Below are positions 49,854 through 58,623 of a stretch of DNA of 64,000 nt, piece by piece (the stretch's first letter is position 1; each line of letters begins with the position of its first letter). The notes beneath the pieces are model-generated. The model made no database searches. It had not been told where the DNA came from and was given only the letters and a program-made list of their open reading frames with translations. Where the stretch lies: positions 186,001 to 250,000 of the forward strand of contig NZ_JAMSLS010000002.1 of assembly GCF_023806465.1 (NCBI RefSeq), read 5' to 3'. The DNA comes from Thermomicrobium sp. CFH 73360 (GTDB lineage: Bacteria; Chloroflexota; Chloroflexia; Thermomicrobiales; Thermomicrobiaceae). A program made the position numbers and the translations under genes.

Positions 49854-50785
49854 GAAGAATGCGGCCCCTCTCCCACCTCTTCCTTGCGCTCCTGCTCGCC
49901 CTCGTACCATTGGCGGGGGCGAGCAGCCCACCTTCGCTCGCCGAGCGGCCAAACGGTGCTGGACTCGTCGTGCGCTTTGGCGACGGACGCGTCCTCACAG
50001 CCTATGTACAGTTTGACGAACCAGCAATCACGGGGATCGAGCTCCTCCAGCGCGCTGGCATTCCAATCACTGTCGCCCCGTTCGGGGGGCTAGGGCTGGC
50101 TGTCTGCGCAATTGATGGAGAAGGTTGCCCAGCAGAGGACTGCTTTTGTCAAGCCAAGCAGCAACCGGCATGGTTCTGGCATTACTATGGGTTAAACCCA
50201 GACGGTCGTTGGGCGCTCCATCCGGTCGGCGCGTCAAACCGTCTCTTGAGAGACGGCGATGTCGATGGCTGGTCGTGGACGAGCGGCGAGAGCGGACTCC
50301 CGGCGGTGACCATCGATGACATTGCGCGTGCGCACGGCCTCGAGCGGACAAGAGAGCCATCGCCAGTGCCGACACCAGAATCAGGGGTACATGCAACTCC
50401 AACACCGCTGCCACCACTGCCTGCTGGGTCACCCACCACGCCCGCGACGCTCATAACCCCGACGCCGTTTCAACCATCGACCCCGCAAGCGACTCCAACC
50501 GGGCCCCCACGCGTAGTACCGACGCCGATACTCCCATCTGCCACCGCTACCGTAGTCCCGAGTGTTCCGTCGCTGCCGACACCTGCACGTCCATCGGTAC
50601 CACCCTTGTCTCCGGTCGTCGAGGCGACGACTCCAAGCCAGCTCACCGTGCCCACGGTAACCCCACCAACGACACCGGAGAGCAATGCAAGCGGTCCACC
50701 CTGGATAGCCATTGCCTTCGTTGGTCTAGGTGCGTTGGGCCTCGCTGGGACCGCATTCCGTCTCCGCTGGAGGAAGAGGCGATGA
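49850..50785 (+). CDS. DUF4430 (transcobalamin C-terminal-like) protein, membrane-anchored
   Basis: 311 residues; GTG in a GTGA overlap with the previous gene (ATG 49859 also possible). A signal peptide (about 1-27) leads into a DUF4430-like domain (about 35-150), with 'TGIELLQRAGI', 'PAWFWHYYGLNPDGRWAL' and 'LRDGDVDGWSW'. The same domain forms the small C-terminal beta domain of transcobalamins. Then a Pro/Thr-rich stalk of over 100 residues, one membrane helix and a basic tail ('RLRWRKRR') anchor it outside the cell. There are four Cys in the domain ('CAIDGEGCPAEDCFC'). It probably completes a cobalamin-binding clamp with the preceding protein. Confidence 0.85.
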   Translation: MRRMRPLSHLFLALLLALVPLAGASSPPSLAERPNGAGLVVRFGDGRVLTAYVQFDEPAITGIELLQRAGIPITVAPFGGLGLAVCAIDGEGCPAEDCFCQAKQQPAWFWHYYGLNPDGRWALHPVGASNRLLRDGDVDGWSWTSGESGLPAVTIDDIARAHGLERTREPSPVPTPESGVHATPTPLPPLPAGSPTTPATLITPTPFQPSTPQATPTGPPRVVPTPILPSATATVVPSVPSLPTPARPSVPPLSPVVEATTPSQLTVPTVTPPTTPESNASGPPWIAIAFVGLGALGLAGTAFRLRWRKRR

Positions 50786-51777
50786 ACGGGGCACTCTGGC
50801 TGGCCTGGGCCACCCTCATGGCACTGGCGATCTCGGTGACGCGGAATCCCTTCTACCTGGCGCTTGCCCTGCTGGCAGTACTGACCGTCCGAACCGCCGT
50901 CGACACGACACGCCCGCTGGGCCGAGCCGCCCCACGGTTCGCAGTCTTGGCAGCACTTGTCCTGATCGGTTGGAGTACGGTTGTCAACGTACTTCTTGCG
51001 CACGTCGGGGATCGGGTCATCACACGGTTGCCGCCTTGGCCAGTCGTCGGCGGGCCACTGACGTTCAATGCCCTCTTGTATGGGGCACTCACAGGCATTG
51101 CGCTCGCCACCGTCCTCATCGGCATAAGCCTTCTTCATGCTGTCCTAGACCGTCATGAGGCGTTGCGGCTCGTTCCGAGGAGACAGCGCGTGCTCGCGAC
51201 GACGCTCGCGATTGCGCTCAACGCACTTCCGACGTTCGCTGCAGCCGCACGTGATGCCGAAGAGGCAATCCGGCTCCGTGGGCTCGCTCAGCAGCCGCTT
51301 GTGCATCTCCGCATGCTGATCAACGCTGTCCTGGTACGCGGTATGGACTACAGCGTAGCCGTAGCCGAGACGCTTGAGGTGCGTGGTTTTGCTGCTGCCA
51401 GCCGTCGCAGTCAGCGCACACGGCTCGGGTCGCTCGCATTCCTCGCCGGGGGGGTGATCGCCATTGGTGGGAGCATCGCCGGATCGGGGATCATCCTGGC
51501 ATTGGGTTTGAGCGGTCTTGCCGTAGGGCTGGCAGGTGCAGCATTTTCTGCTCTGCCGGGAGTGCGTGCGTTGCCGTGGCCCTGGTCAGCACGCGTGACG
51601 GCGCTCCTACTCGGACTCATCGCGGCAGGCTTCGTCTGGGCGTTACGCGATCCGGCCGCTGATCTCACCTACTCGCCCTATCCCACGCTGCACTGGCCCG
51701 GCTTCTCACTACTTGCCGGTGCCTCGTACCTCCTCCTGGCCGCTCCGGCATTCGCGTTACGCGGAGGACGATCGTGA
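50782..51777 (+). CDS. ECF transporter transmembrane (T) component, CbiQ/EcfT family
   Basis: 331 residues in an ATGA overlap with the DUF4430 gene. Hydrophobic, with about eight helices. The two coupling-helix signatures of EcfT are visible: 'DAEEAIRLRGLAQQ' and 'VAVAETLEVRGFAAAS' (x-R-G motifs), which contact the ATPases. It is longer than usual: three or four extra C-terminal helices follow the coupling region (about residues 215-328). These could stand in for part of a missing S component, but nothing in their sequence shows it. Confidence 0.88.
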   Translation: MNGALWLAWATLMALAISVTRNPFYLALALLAVLTVRTAVDTTRPLGRAAPRFAVLAALVLIGWSTVVNVLLAHVGDRVITRLPPWPVVGGPLTFNALLYGALTGIALATVLIGISLLHAVLDRHEALRLVPRRQRVLATTLAIALNALPTFAAAARDAEEAIRLRGLAQQPLVHLRMLINAVLVRGMDYSVAVAETLEVRGFAAASRRSQRTRLGSLAFLAGGVIAIGGSIAGSGIILALGLSGLAVGLAGAAFSALPGVRALPWPWSARVTALLLGLIAAGFVWALRDPAADLTYSPYPTLHWPGFSLLAGASYLLLAAPAFALRGGRS

Positions 51778-53378
51778 TCGAGGTGATCGAACTCCGCTAC
51801 CAGTATCCCGCCAGCCAGTCCCCCGCGCTGATCGCGCCGCACTGGTTCGTTGGAGAGGGCGAGTTTGTTCTCCTTGCGGGTACTACGGGATCCGGGAAGA
51901 CGACCCTGCTCCGCAGCTTGGTCAGTCTCGTACCGCACTTCTATGGTGGTTGGTTTGGGGGCCGCGTTGTCATTGGCGGTCGCGACACACGCTCCCACCG
52001 CCCAGCTGACCTCGCCGACCTGGTCGGTTACGTGAGTCAGGAACCGGAGGCGCAGACACTGCTTGACCGCGTCGCTGACGAGGTCGCCTTCGCGCTCGAG
52101 AATCTTGGCTATTCCGCCGGGGCTGTTGCCGCGCGGGTGGAAGAAGCCCTTGATCTGCTTGGGATTGCACATCTGCGCGAGCGGCCTATAGAGTCGCTTT
52201 CCGGCGGAGAGCGGCAACGCGTCACACTGGCTGCAGCACTCGCGCTCCGCCCACGCGTCTTGCTGCTCGATGAGCCGACCTCCCAACTCGATCCGTGGGC
52301 TGCCGAGTCGGTGCTCGAGGTCCTCCGCCGGCTTGTCGACGAACTCGGCGTAACGGTTATCCTGGCAGAGCACCGGCTCGATCGTCTGCTGGGCAGTGCG
52401 ACACGACTCACAGTTCTCGAGAAAGGGCAGCTGCTCGCCGATGGGCCGCCCGTTGAGACTGCCGCCCTTCTTCCCGATCCACCTGTACTCGTCCAGCTCA
52501 GTCAGGCACTCGGCTGGTCGCCACCAGCACTCACAGTCGCTGACGCCAAGAGACGCCTGGGACGCCACACGTTCCCGTCCCGGGCCAAAAGGTACGTCGC
52601 CGGCGGAGAAGTGGTCTTAACGCTTGAGGGTGTCACCTGTCAGCGTGGCGATCGCGTCGTGCTCCGCGACATCGACGTCGTGTTCAGACGCGGCAGCGTC
52701 ACTGTGATTGTGGGACGGAACGGGGCGGGAAAGACGACGCTGGTGCGAGCTGCACTCGGGCTTGAACCTGTCCAGCGCGGCCGAGTACGGTTGTTTGGCT
52801 ATAAGCCGGGAGAGCCGGCATTTCGCCAACAGCTGCGCAGGGTGGCCTACGTGCCGCAGTTCCCCGGGGCTCTCCTCCTTGCGACGCGACTCGCCGACGA
52901 CCTCGAGCTGGCACGTCGGAGTCGTGAGTGTGCTCACGATGCCGTCCAGGCTATGGTCGACATGTTCGAGCTTGCGCCACTCCTTTCTGCCCACCCGTTT
53001 GATCTGAGCAGCGGGGAACGCCAGCGTGCCGCGCTGGCAGTCGCACTCATCGGCACTCCAGACCTGATCGTCCTTGACGAGCCGACTCGGGGGCTTAACC
53101 TGGCTGTCAAGCGTCGGTTGGTGAAAGAGTTGCGTCAGCGCGCCGCTAGGGGGGCAACGGTCATCATAACCACACACGACGTCGACTTCGCAGCGGCAGT
53201 TGCCGATCGTATCTTGCTTCTCGGGAATAGCACCATCATCGCGGAAGGGGCACCAGAGCAGGTACTGGGGGAGAGTTTCGCCTATGCCCCGCTCATCAGT
53301 CGGATCTTCGGCCCCGCGTTCCTTGACCTGGAGGATGTACTCCACGTGCTTGCGGCGGTGTCTCCACCGCTCGATTGA
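51774..53378 (+). CDS. ECF transporter ATPase, fused EcfA-EcfA'
   Basis: 534 residues with two complete ABC domains in one chain. First: Walker A 'GTTGSGKTTL', signature 'LSGGERQRVTLAAAL', Walker B 'VLLLDEPTSQLD'. Second: 'GRNGAGKTTLV', 'LSSGERQRAALAVAL', 'LIVLDEPTRGL', with 'IITTHDVDFAA' as H-loop. It overlaps the T-component gene by four bases (GTGA). This is the energising unit of the putative B12 importer and the last gene of the riboswitch operon. Confidence 0.93.
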   Translation: MIEVIELRYQYPASQSPALIAPHWFVGEGEFVLLAGTTGSGKTTLLRSLVSLVPHFYGGWFGGRVVIGGRDTRSHRPADLADLVGYVSQEPEAQTLLDRVADEVAFALENLGYSAGAVAARVEEALDLLGIAHLRERPIESLSGGERQRVTLAAALALRPRVLLLDEPTSQLDPWAAESVLEVLRRLVDELGVTVILAEHRLDRLLGSATRLTVLEKGQLLADGPPVETAALLPDPPVLVQLSQALGWSPPALTVADAKRRLGRHTFPSRAKRYVAGGEVVLTLEGVTCQRGDRVVLRDIDVVFRRGSVTVIVGRNGAGKTTLVRAALGLEPVQRGRVRLFGYKPGEPAFRQQLRRVAYVPQFPGALLLATRLADDLELARRSRECAHDAVQAMVDMFELAPLLSAHPFDLSSGERQRAALAVALIGTPDLIVLDEPTRGLNLAVKRRLVKELRQRAARGATVIITTHDVDFAAAVADRILLLGNSTIIAEGAPEQVLGESFAYAPLISRIFGPAFLDLEDVLHVLAAVSPPLD

Positions 53379-53425
53379 GCAATCGGCTATACTCTGGGCG
53401 TCGATAACGTCGATAGGATACGCCA

Positions 53426-53761
53426 GTGAAACTCGTCATTGCGATCGTGCAAGCAGAAGATGCAGATCGGCTCGTGAGCGAACTGGTCGACGAGGGGTTC
53501 CGGGTGACACGAATCGCAAGTAGCGGCGCGCTCCTGCGACGTGAGAATGCGAGCTTGCTCCTTGGCGTTGAGGAGCGGGATATCCCGAGGGTCCTGTCGA
53601 TTATCCGACGCACCTGTCGCCAGCGCAAGGAGATTGTGATCCCCTACGCCCCCGCAATGGAACCGGGGCTTCTCTGGCTCCCCGAGAACTTTGAAGTGGA
53701 AGTCGGCGGTGCGACAGTTTTCATCCTTCCCGTCGAGCGCATGGAACGGATCGATGGCTGA
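53426..53761 (+). CDS. second PII-like c-di-AMP receptor-family protein (DarA/PstA)
   Basis: 111 residues from a GTG. It aligns end to end with the protein at 30059-30400: 'MKLVIAIVQAEDADRLV', 'EGFRVTRIASSGALLRREN', 'LLLGVEERDIPRVLSII', and the end 'FEVEVGGATVFILPVERMERI'. It lies 47 bases after the ECF ATPase gene, behind a TATACT element (53388-53393), so it probably has its own promoter rather than belonging to the B12 operon. Confidence 0.9.
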   Translation: MKLVIAIVQAEDADRLVSELVDEGFRVTRIASSGALLRRENASLLLGVEERDIPRVLSIIRRTCRQRKEIVIPYAPAMEPGLLWLPENFEVEVGGATVFILPVERMERIDG

Positions 53762-53903
53762 GTAGCGCAGGGAAGCCTGGTCAACGGAATTGTCAACTCG
53801 TGACGCGTTCGGGACAAGAAAACATGACTGGTTCGTTGGGTGGTGACGGTTACCGGACAGCGATCAGGAGGGGAAGCGGCCAACTGCCGCGTGTGAGGAA
53901 CGA

Positions 53904-53932
53904 TTGACAGCCCCGATCTCACGCGGTAGGAT
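53904..53932 (+). promoter_or_regulatory. recA promoter
   Basis: TTGACA (53904-53909), 17 bases, TAGGAT (53927-53932). The start would be near 53939, just before the SOS-type palindrome at 53945-53956 and about 57 bases from the recA ATG. Confidence 0.65.
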
Positions 53933-53944
53933 TGACCAGGACTC

Positions 53945-53956
53945 GAACATGGGTTC
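53945..53956 (+). promoter_or_regulatory. SOS (LexA) box, Bacillus type
   Basis: GAACATGGGTTC is a perfect GAAC-N4-GTTC palindrome flanked by CG-like context (CGAAC). It lies about +7 to +18 from the predicted recA start, where a bound repressor would block transcription. It fits the LexA/DinR box of Firmicutes; no lexA gene is in the window. Confidence 0.7.
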
Positions 53957-53995
53957 TACCTCCAACTCGACGAGCTGAGGAAGGCGGCGACGCAG

Positions 53996-55054
53996 ATGGA
54001 TCGGCAGAAGGCACTCGAACTCGCGATCTCTCAGATTGAGCGGACCTTCGGCAAAGGTGCGATCATGCGCATGGGTGAGGATGCGTCCAAGCTCCAGGTG
54101 GATGTCATCCCGACCGGAGCGATCGCACTTGACCTGGCGTTGGGGGTTGGTGGGATCCCACGCGGGCGGATCACTGAGATCTTCGGACCAGAGTCAAGCG
54201 GGAAGACGACGCTGGCGCTGCACGTGATCGCGCAGGCCCAGCGAATGGGCGGCATCGCGGCGTACATTGACGCCGAGCACGCATTCGACCCGGTCTATGC
54301 CGAGCGACTCGGGGTCGACCTCGACAACCTCCTGATCTCACAGCCCGATACCGGGGAGCAGGCGCTAGAGATCACCGAAACGCTCGTTCGCTCTGGCGCA
54401 GTCGATGTGGTGGTGATCGATTCGGTTGCCGCGCTCGTTCCTCGCGCCGAGATCGAGGGGGAGATGGGTGATGCGCACGTTGGGCTGCAAGCACGCTTGA
54501 TGAGCCAAGCACTACGCAAGCTGACCGGTGCGATCAGTCGTTCCAAGACCGCGGTCATCTTCATCAACCAGCTTCGGATGAAGATCGGCGTCATGTACGG
54601 TAATCCTGAGACGACGACTGGCGGCAACGCGCTCAAGTTCTACGCCTCGGTGCGGCTCGACATCCGCAAGGTCGATGCGATCAAGGAGGGGAACGAGACG
54701 GTCGGCACGCGGGTGCGTGTCAAGGTCGTCAAAAACAAGGTTGCGCCACCCTTCCGCCAGGCTGAGTTCGACATCATGTACAACGAAGGCATTTCGGTTG
54801 CGGGGAACTTGCTCGACGTGGCGACCGATCTGGGAATCATCCGCAAGAGCGGTGCATGGTACTACCTCGGTGAGGAGCGACTGGGGCAAGGCCGGGAGAA
54901 TGCCAAGGCATTTCTGAAGGCAAATCCGGAACTGATGCGCGAGATTGAGCAGCGTATCCGGCAAGCTGCACCCGAACTCCGTGGACGCATGCACTACGAT
55001 GGAGGCGCAACGGAGGAGCCGGAACCAACGTTGACCTCGCTCTTCGACGAATGA
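53996..55054 (+). CDS. recA: recombinase RecA
   Basis: 352 residues. It forms filaments on ssDNA, exchanges strands and triggers LexA self-cleavage. Motifs: N-terminal '[20 protein letters not shown]', Walker A '[13 protein letters not shown]', catalytic Glu in '[10 protein letters not shown]', '[22 protein letters not shown]'-type region, and '[22 protein letters not shown]' with L2 elements (about 196-217). The C-terminus is acidic, as usual. A promoter and SOS box precede it. Confidence 0.98.
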   Translation: MDRQKALELAISQIERTFGKGAIMRMGEDASKLQVDVIPTGAIALDLALGVGGIPRGRITEIFGPESSGKTTLALHVIAQAQRMGGIAAYIDAEHAFDPVYAERLGVDLDNLLISQPDTGEQALEITETLVRSGAVDVVVIDSVAALVPRAEIEGEMGDAHVGLQARLMSQALRKLTGAISRSKTAVIFINQLRMKIGVMYGNPETTTGGNALKFYASVRLDIRKVDAIKEGNETVGTRVRVKVVKNKVAPPFRQAEFDIMYNEGISVAGNLLDVATDLGIIRKSGAWYYLGEERLGQGRENAKAFLKANPELMREIEQRIRQAAPELRGRMHYDGGATEEPEPTLTSLFDE

Positions 55055-55098
55055 TACGCTCAGCGTAACTCAGAGATCCCGAGCGAAGGGCTAGTCCG

Positions 55099-56016
55099 GT
55101 GACGGAAAGTGCCCTACTTCGCGTCGAAGGCCTGACGAAACGCTTCGGTGATCGGCTCGCAGTCGACGGTATCTCTTTCTCGCTTCAGCCGGGTGAACTG
55201 GTCGGACTTCTCGGGCCGAACGGCGCAGGCAAGACCACAACAATCTCCATGATTGCTGGCTTAATCCGGCCCACTGCCGGCCGGATCTTTCTTTTGGGCC
55301 GGCCACTCGAGGAAGATCGCACACCTCTCCGCCGTGTGGGTCTCATGCCGGAGGTCCCTAGCTTCTACCCATATCTGAACGCCCGGCAGAATCTCGAGGT
55401 GATGGCACGTGTCTACGGAGCAGACCTGGGTGAAATTGACGGACTCCTGAAGACAGTTGGATTGACTGAGCACGCCGGGCGCCCCTTCCGTACCTACTCT
55501 CAGGGGATGCGCCAGATGCTTTCGTTGGCCAACGCACTGCTCGGCGATCCGGAACTCCTCTTGCTTGACGAGCCGACCAACGGACTCGATCCGCTTGGTC
55601 AGCAGCGCGTTCACCAACTCTTGCGCGACCTTGTCGCGCGTGGTAAGACGGTCCTCCTCTCCAGCCACTTGCTGCGCGACGTACAGGAACTGTGTCAACG
55701 CGTCCTGATCATCCATCGGGGCAAGCTCATTGAAGACAGCCCGATCGAGCGATTACTCCGCCCCGGGGAACTCCGCGTCCTCGTTCGCACCGTCGCCGAC
55801 GACCGCGCATTTCTCCTGCTGAGTGGGCCAGCTCGGCCAGAGTGGATCAAAAGTGTCGATCGCCACGACGACCACTTGGAGGTGCGACTTTCCCCGGAGT
55901 ACCTGCCGGAGCTCAGTGTGTTCCTTGTGCAGCACGGGCTGTACCTCCGTGAATTGCGTCCACTCGAAGGTGACCTCGTGACGGCCTTCTTCCAACGAAC
56001 GAGCGACACGAGATAA
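55099..56016 (+). CDS. ABC-2 type transporter ATP-binding protein
   Basis: 305 residues from a GTG. Walker A 'GPNGAGKTTT', signature 'YSQGMRQMLSLANALL', Walker B 'LLLLDEPTNGLD', H-loop 'VLLSSHLL'. The Ser-Gln-Gly-Met-Arg signature is typical of exporter ATPases paired with ABC-2 permeases, such as the next gene, 10 bases away. The last 90 residues form a C-terminal domain common in drug or antibiotic exporters. Substrate unknown. Confidence 0.92.
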   Translation: MTESALLRVEGLTKRFGDRLAVDGISFSLQPGELVGLLGPNGAGKTTTISMIAGLIRPTAGRIFLLGRPLEEDRTPLRRVGLMPEVPSFYPYLNARQNLEVMARVYGADLGEIDGLLKTVGLTEHAGRPFRTYSQGMRQMLSLANALLGDPELLLLDEPTNGLDPLGQQRVHQLLRDLVARGKTVLLSSHLLRDVQELCQRVLIIHRGKLIEDSPIERLLRPGELRVLVRTVADDRAFLLLSGPARPEWIKSVDRHDDHLEVRLSPEYLPELSVFLVQHGLYLRELRPLEGDLVTAFFQRTSDTR

Positions 56017-56026
56017 GGGAACAGCG

Positions 56027-56929
56027 ATGCGTGGACTGCTGGCAGCCGAAGTCCTCAAGGTCACCCGCCGACCAATGACGTGGATCGCGCTGGGCATCCT
56101 CCTCGCCATCATGGCGACGCTGCGCATCTTGTTGATTGCGGTCTCCTTTGTCCCTCTGCCCGCGGCGGACCAGCAACCCATACCTGTCAATCCCTTTGTC
56201 GACCTGGTCACCTTGCCTGGCGCAGTCGCTGATGCATTGAACTTCCTCCCTTCGACCGGAGTCTTCGCTCTCCTTGTTGTCGCTGCAAGCACGGCCGGTA
56301 CGGAGTTCGCTTGGGGAACGATCGTTCCGCTCCTCTGCCGTGGGGCGTCGCGTAGTCAGCTCGTCCTGGCGAAGGCAGCCGTGACGATAGGGCTGGTTGT
56401 CCTCTATCTCTTGCCAACGGTCGCTCTTGGCCTCCTCCTCGGCGCGGTGGCATCGCAGCTGCATGACGGTTCCATCCCGCTTGAGTGGATCCGCGAGCGC
56501 TGGCTTGATCTTCTCTTTGGACTCGTGCGGTCCTTCTGGGCGACTGTCCCCTATGTTCTGGCTGCGACCGCGTTGGCGATCCTGTTCCGCTCCTCTGCTC
56601 TGGCCATGGGCACTGTGCTGGCGTATGTCATCGTCGAGCAAGTCGGGTTCGGCATGTTCCAACTGCTTCGTCCGATGCTCGCTAACACGACTTGGTCGTG
56701 GATCGCCTCCATCATCGACTGGATACTCCTTGGAGCCAACGCGAACGAACTCACGGGACTGACGACGCGCACCTTCCTCGCCGCATCAGCTCAATTGGGA
56801 GAACTCCCTGCTTCTGAGGCACATCCCTGGCGCGCGGCACTCGTCCTCGCAGCCTATGCAATTGGCTTTCTCGCCCTCGCGCTTGCGGCGATCCGTCGCG
56901 ACGTAGGAACGCGCCCAGCGAGTTCTTGA
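56027..56929 (+). CDS. ABC-2 family transporter permease
   Basis: 300 residues with six hydrophobic segments, beginning near 20 ('WIALGILLAIMATLRIL') and ending near 290. A loop after the first helix, then 'AWGTIVPLLCRGASRSQLVLAKAAV' (about 105-129), the usual cytoplasmic elbow of ABC-2/NatB-like permeases. It works with the ATPase encoded just upstream. No regulator gene is adjacent, so the substrate cannot be inferred. Confidence 0.85.
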   Translation: MRGLLAAEVLKVTRRPMTWIALGILLAIMATLRILLIAVSFVPLPAADQQPIPVNPFVDLVTLPGAVADALNFLPSTGVFALLVVAASTAGTEFAWGTIVPLLCRGASRSQLVLAKAAVTIGLVVLYLLPTVALGLLLGAVASQLHDGSIPLEWIRERWLDLLFGLVRSFWATVPYVLAATALAILFRSSALAMGTVLAYVIVEQVGFGMFQLLRPMLANTTWSWIASIIDWILLGANANELTGLTTRTFLAASAQLGELPASEAHPWRAALVLAAYAIGFLALALAAIRRDVGTRPASS

Positions 56930-57091
56930 CCCCCAACCAATTTGACATTGGCACTCTTCCCCGAAAAGCCCTCACGGCACGAGGTCGACGCGTTTCGGTA
57001 GCACAATGAACAGTTCTTGAACACCACAGGACTGTACACGGTCACTGTACCTTTTCCCCTAGTAGCTCTTGACGTGTAGATTCTTCTCATA

Positions 57092-57767
57092 ATGTACGTT
57101 CTCATGTATTGTGAGATTTCTGATCACATGTTAGAGTCATGCAGCTGCGATTTACTTTGTCCTTGTTGGTTTGATCTCTCTGTCACGCCAGATCTCGGTT
57201 GGTGTGGCACTGCACTCGTGTTCGATATTCAGCGTGGAACGTCCGATGGCGTCGACCTGTCAGGACGGGCAGTCATCCTTGCCGCGACGGTTCCGGGGCC
57301 GTTCATTGACGGCAATCTGACGGTTCGGCTCAACGTCGATGAGCAAGCTTCACCCAAGCAGCGCCGCGAACTCAAAGCGATCCTCTCGGGCCAGAAAGCC
57401 AGGCCTCTAGACGGGTTGGGGCCACTCATCCCAGACAATTCTCCCAACGAAGACCCTTCCCATTTCCTGGCAGCGTGGAGAGACGATCGATGTCCGTCTC
57501 GGCGACGTCGCTATTGTTCACTGTTCTCCCCGCTCGCATCCGTCTGGCCAGCTCACTCGTGTTGTCGCCGCCGAGGCGACGGGAGCCTTCGACGTGGCAG
57601 AAGGACAGCCAGCCAAGACACGCGGCACCGTCTTCCCCGATCCCGACATGCGGCAGTGGAACGGTGACTCCGGCAGGATGAGCCGCTTCACTTGGCGTGG
57701 TGAAGCAACCGTTCTCCACTTGAGTAGCTGTTCGTCTCACAACGTGGTGGTACGCCATGGCCGGTAA
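57092..57767 (+). pseudogene. DUF1326 protein gene with a frameshift
   Basis: The first 129 codons encode a DUF1326 N-terminus: 'ESCSCDLLCPCWF' with its metal-type Cys cluster, then 'GNLTVRLNVDEQASPKQRREL' and 'GLGPLIPD'. After about base 57481 the homologous part continues in another frame ('TIDVRLGDVAIVHCSP', 'PDMRQWNGDSGRMSRFTWRGEATV') to a TAA at 57765. Adding one GA to the GAGAGAC tract at 57478-57484 restores a single frame reading '...AAWRETIDVRLG', so loss of one GA unit explains the break. It may be a true pseudogene or a sequencing error. DUF1326 proteins (about 200 residues) have no proven role. The 160 bases upstream are AT-richer than the surroundings. Confidence 0.82.
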
Positions 57768-58548
57768 TGTGCGAACGAGTCCCCACCTTCCTCTGGGCTC
57801 CTTCCGCAGGCAGCAGGTGCCTGTCATCCTTGCCCTGGTGCTCCTTGCGACCGCGAGCTGGTCGATACTGCTCCGGTGGCCGACGGATCCCATGAGTGAT
57901 GGCCTCACGATGGGCCTCGGACCAGTCATGTTTCTCCTCATCTGGCTCGTCATGATGGTCGCCATGATGTTCCCGGCAGCCACTCCGATGATCGCGATGT
58001 TCGCGCGTCTTGCCTCCGAACGACGGGGAGGCGGCCAGCCGTTTGTTCCGACGTGGCTCTTCGTCTCTCCCTATCTCGTCGTGTGGCTGCTCTTTGGCGT
58101 CGTGGTCTACGTGGTGGCAGTACTCAGCAAGTGGCTGATCAGTCTTCTCTCCTTGTCCCCTGCCACGATTGTTCGATTCGGTGGCGTGCTGCTTCTCACC
58201 GCCGGTGTCTATCAACTCACGCCACTGAAACGAGCCTGCCTCACCAAATGCCGCTCCCCCTTTCACTTCCTGCTCGCACACTGGCGCGATGGCTATCGGG
58301 GCGCACTCACACTCGGCCTTCGCCACGGCCTGTACTGTCTGGGCTGTTGCTGGATGCTGTTCGTCCTTCTTCTTCCGCTGGGATTCATGAACATTGGAGC
58401 AATGGCCCTTGTCACGTTCTTGATCGTCGCGGAGAAGGCGCTTCCCTTCGGACGCATCGCGCGCTTTACTGGTGCGACGGCTCTACTCCTCTACGGCACG
58501 CTTGCTTTCGTCCGTCCAGAGTTCCTCCCGACCATGCCGGGACTGTGA
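57757..58548 (+). CDS. DUF2182 integral membrane protein
   Basis: 263 residues with seven or eight membrane helices. 'WLVMMVAMMFPAATPMIAMF' is the Met-rich signature of the family, and 'LTPLKRACLTKCRSP' and 'GLYCLGCCWMLFVLLL' hold conserved Cys pairs, suggesting metal or thiol chemistry in the membrane. It begins 11 bases before the repaired end of the DUF1326 gene, the usual partner of this family. The function of the pair is unknown. Confidence 0.88.
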   Translation: MAGNVRTSPHLPLGSFRRQQVPVILALVLLATASWSILLRWPTDPMSDGLTMGLGPVMFLLIWLVMMVAMMFPAATPMIAMFARLASERRGGGQPFVPTWLFVSPYLVVWLLFGVVVYVVAVLSKWLISLLSLSPATIVRFGGVLLLTAGVYQLTPLKRACLTKCRSPFHFLLAHWRDGYRGALTLGLRHGLYCLGCCWMLFVLLLPLGFMNIGAMALVTFLIVAEKALPFGRIARFTGATALLLYGTLAFVRPEFLPTMPGL

Positions 58549-58562
58549 ACGTCCAGCAGACG

Positions 58563-58594
58563 AAAAGGCGCCGGGCGTTTCCCCCGCGCCTTTC
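58563..58594. terminator. bidirectional intrinsic terminator
   Basis: AAAGGCGC (58564-58571) and GCGCCTTT (58586-58593) pair, with an inner GGG/CCC helix, between the convergent DUF2182 and NlpC/P60 genes. The A and T ends give each strand a short T-run. Confidence 0.8.
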
Positions 58595-58623
58595 TGCGCG
58601 CGCAAATGCCCCACAGCTGCTTG

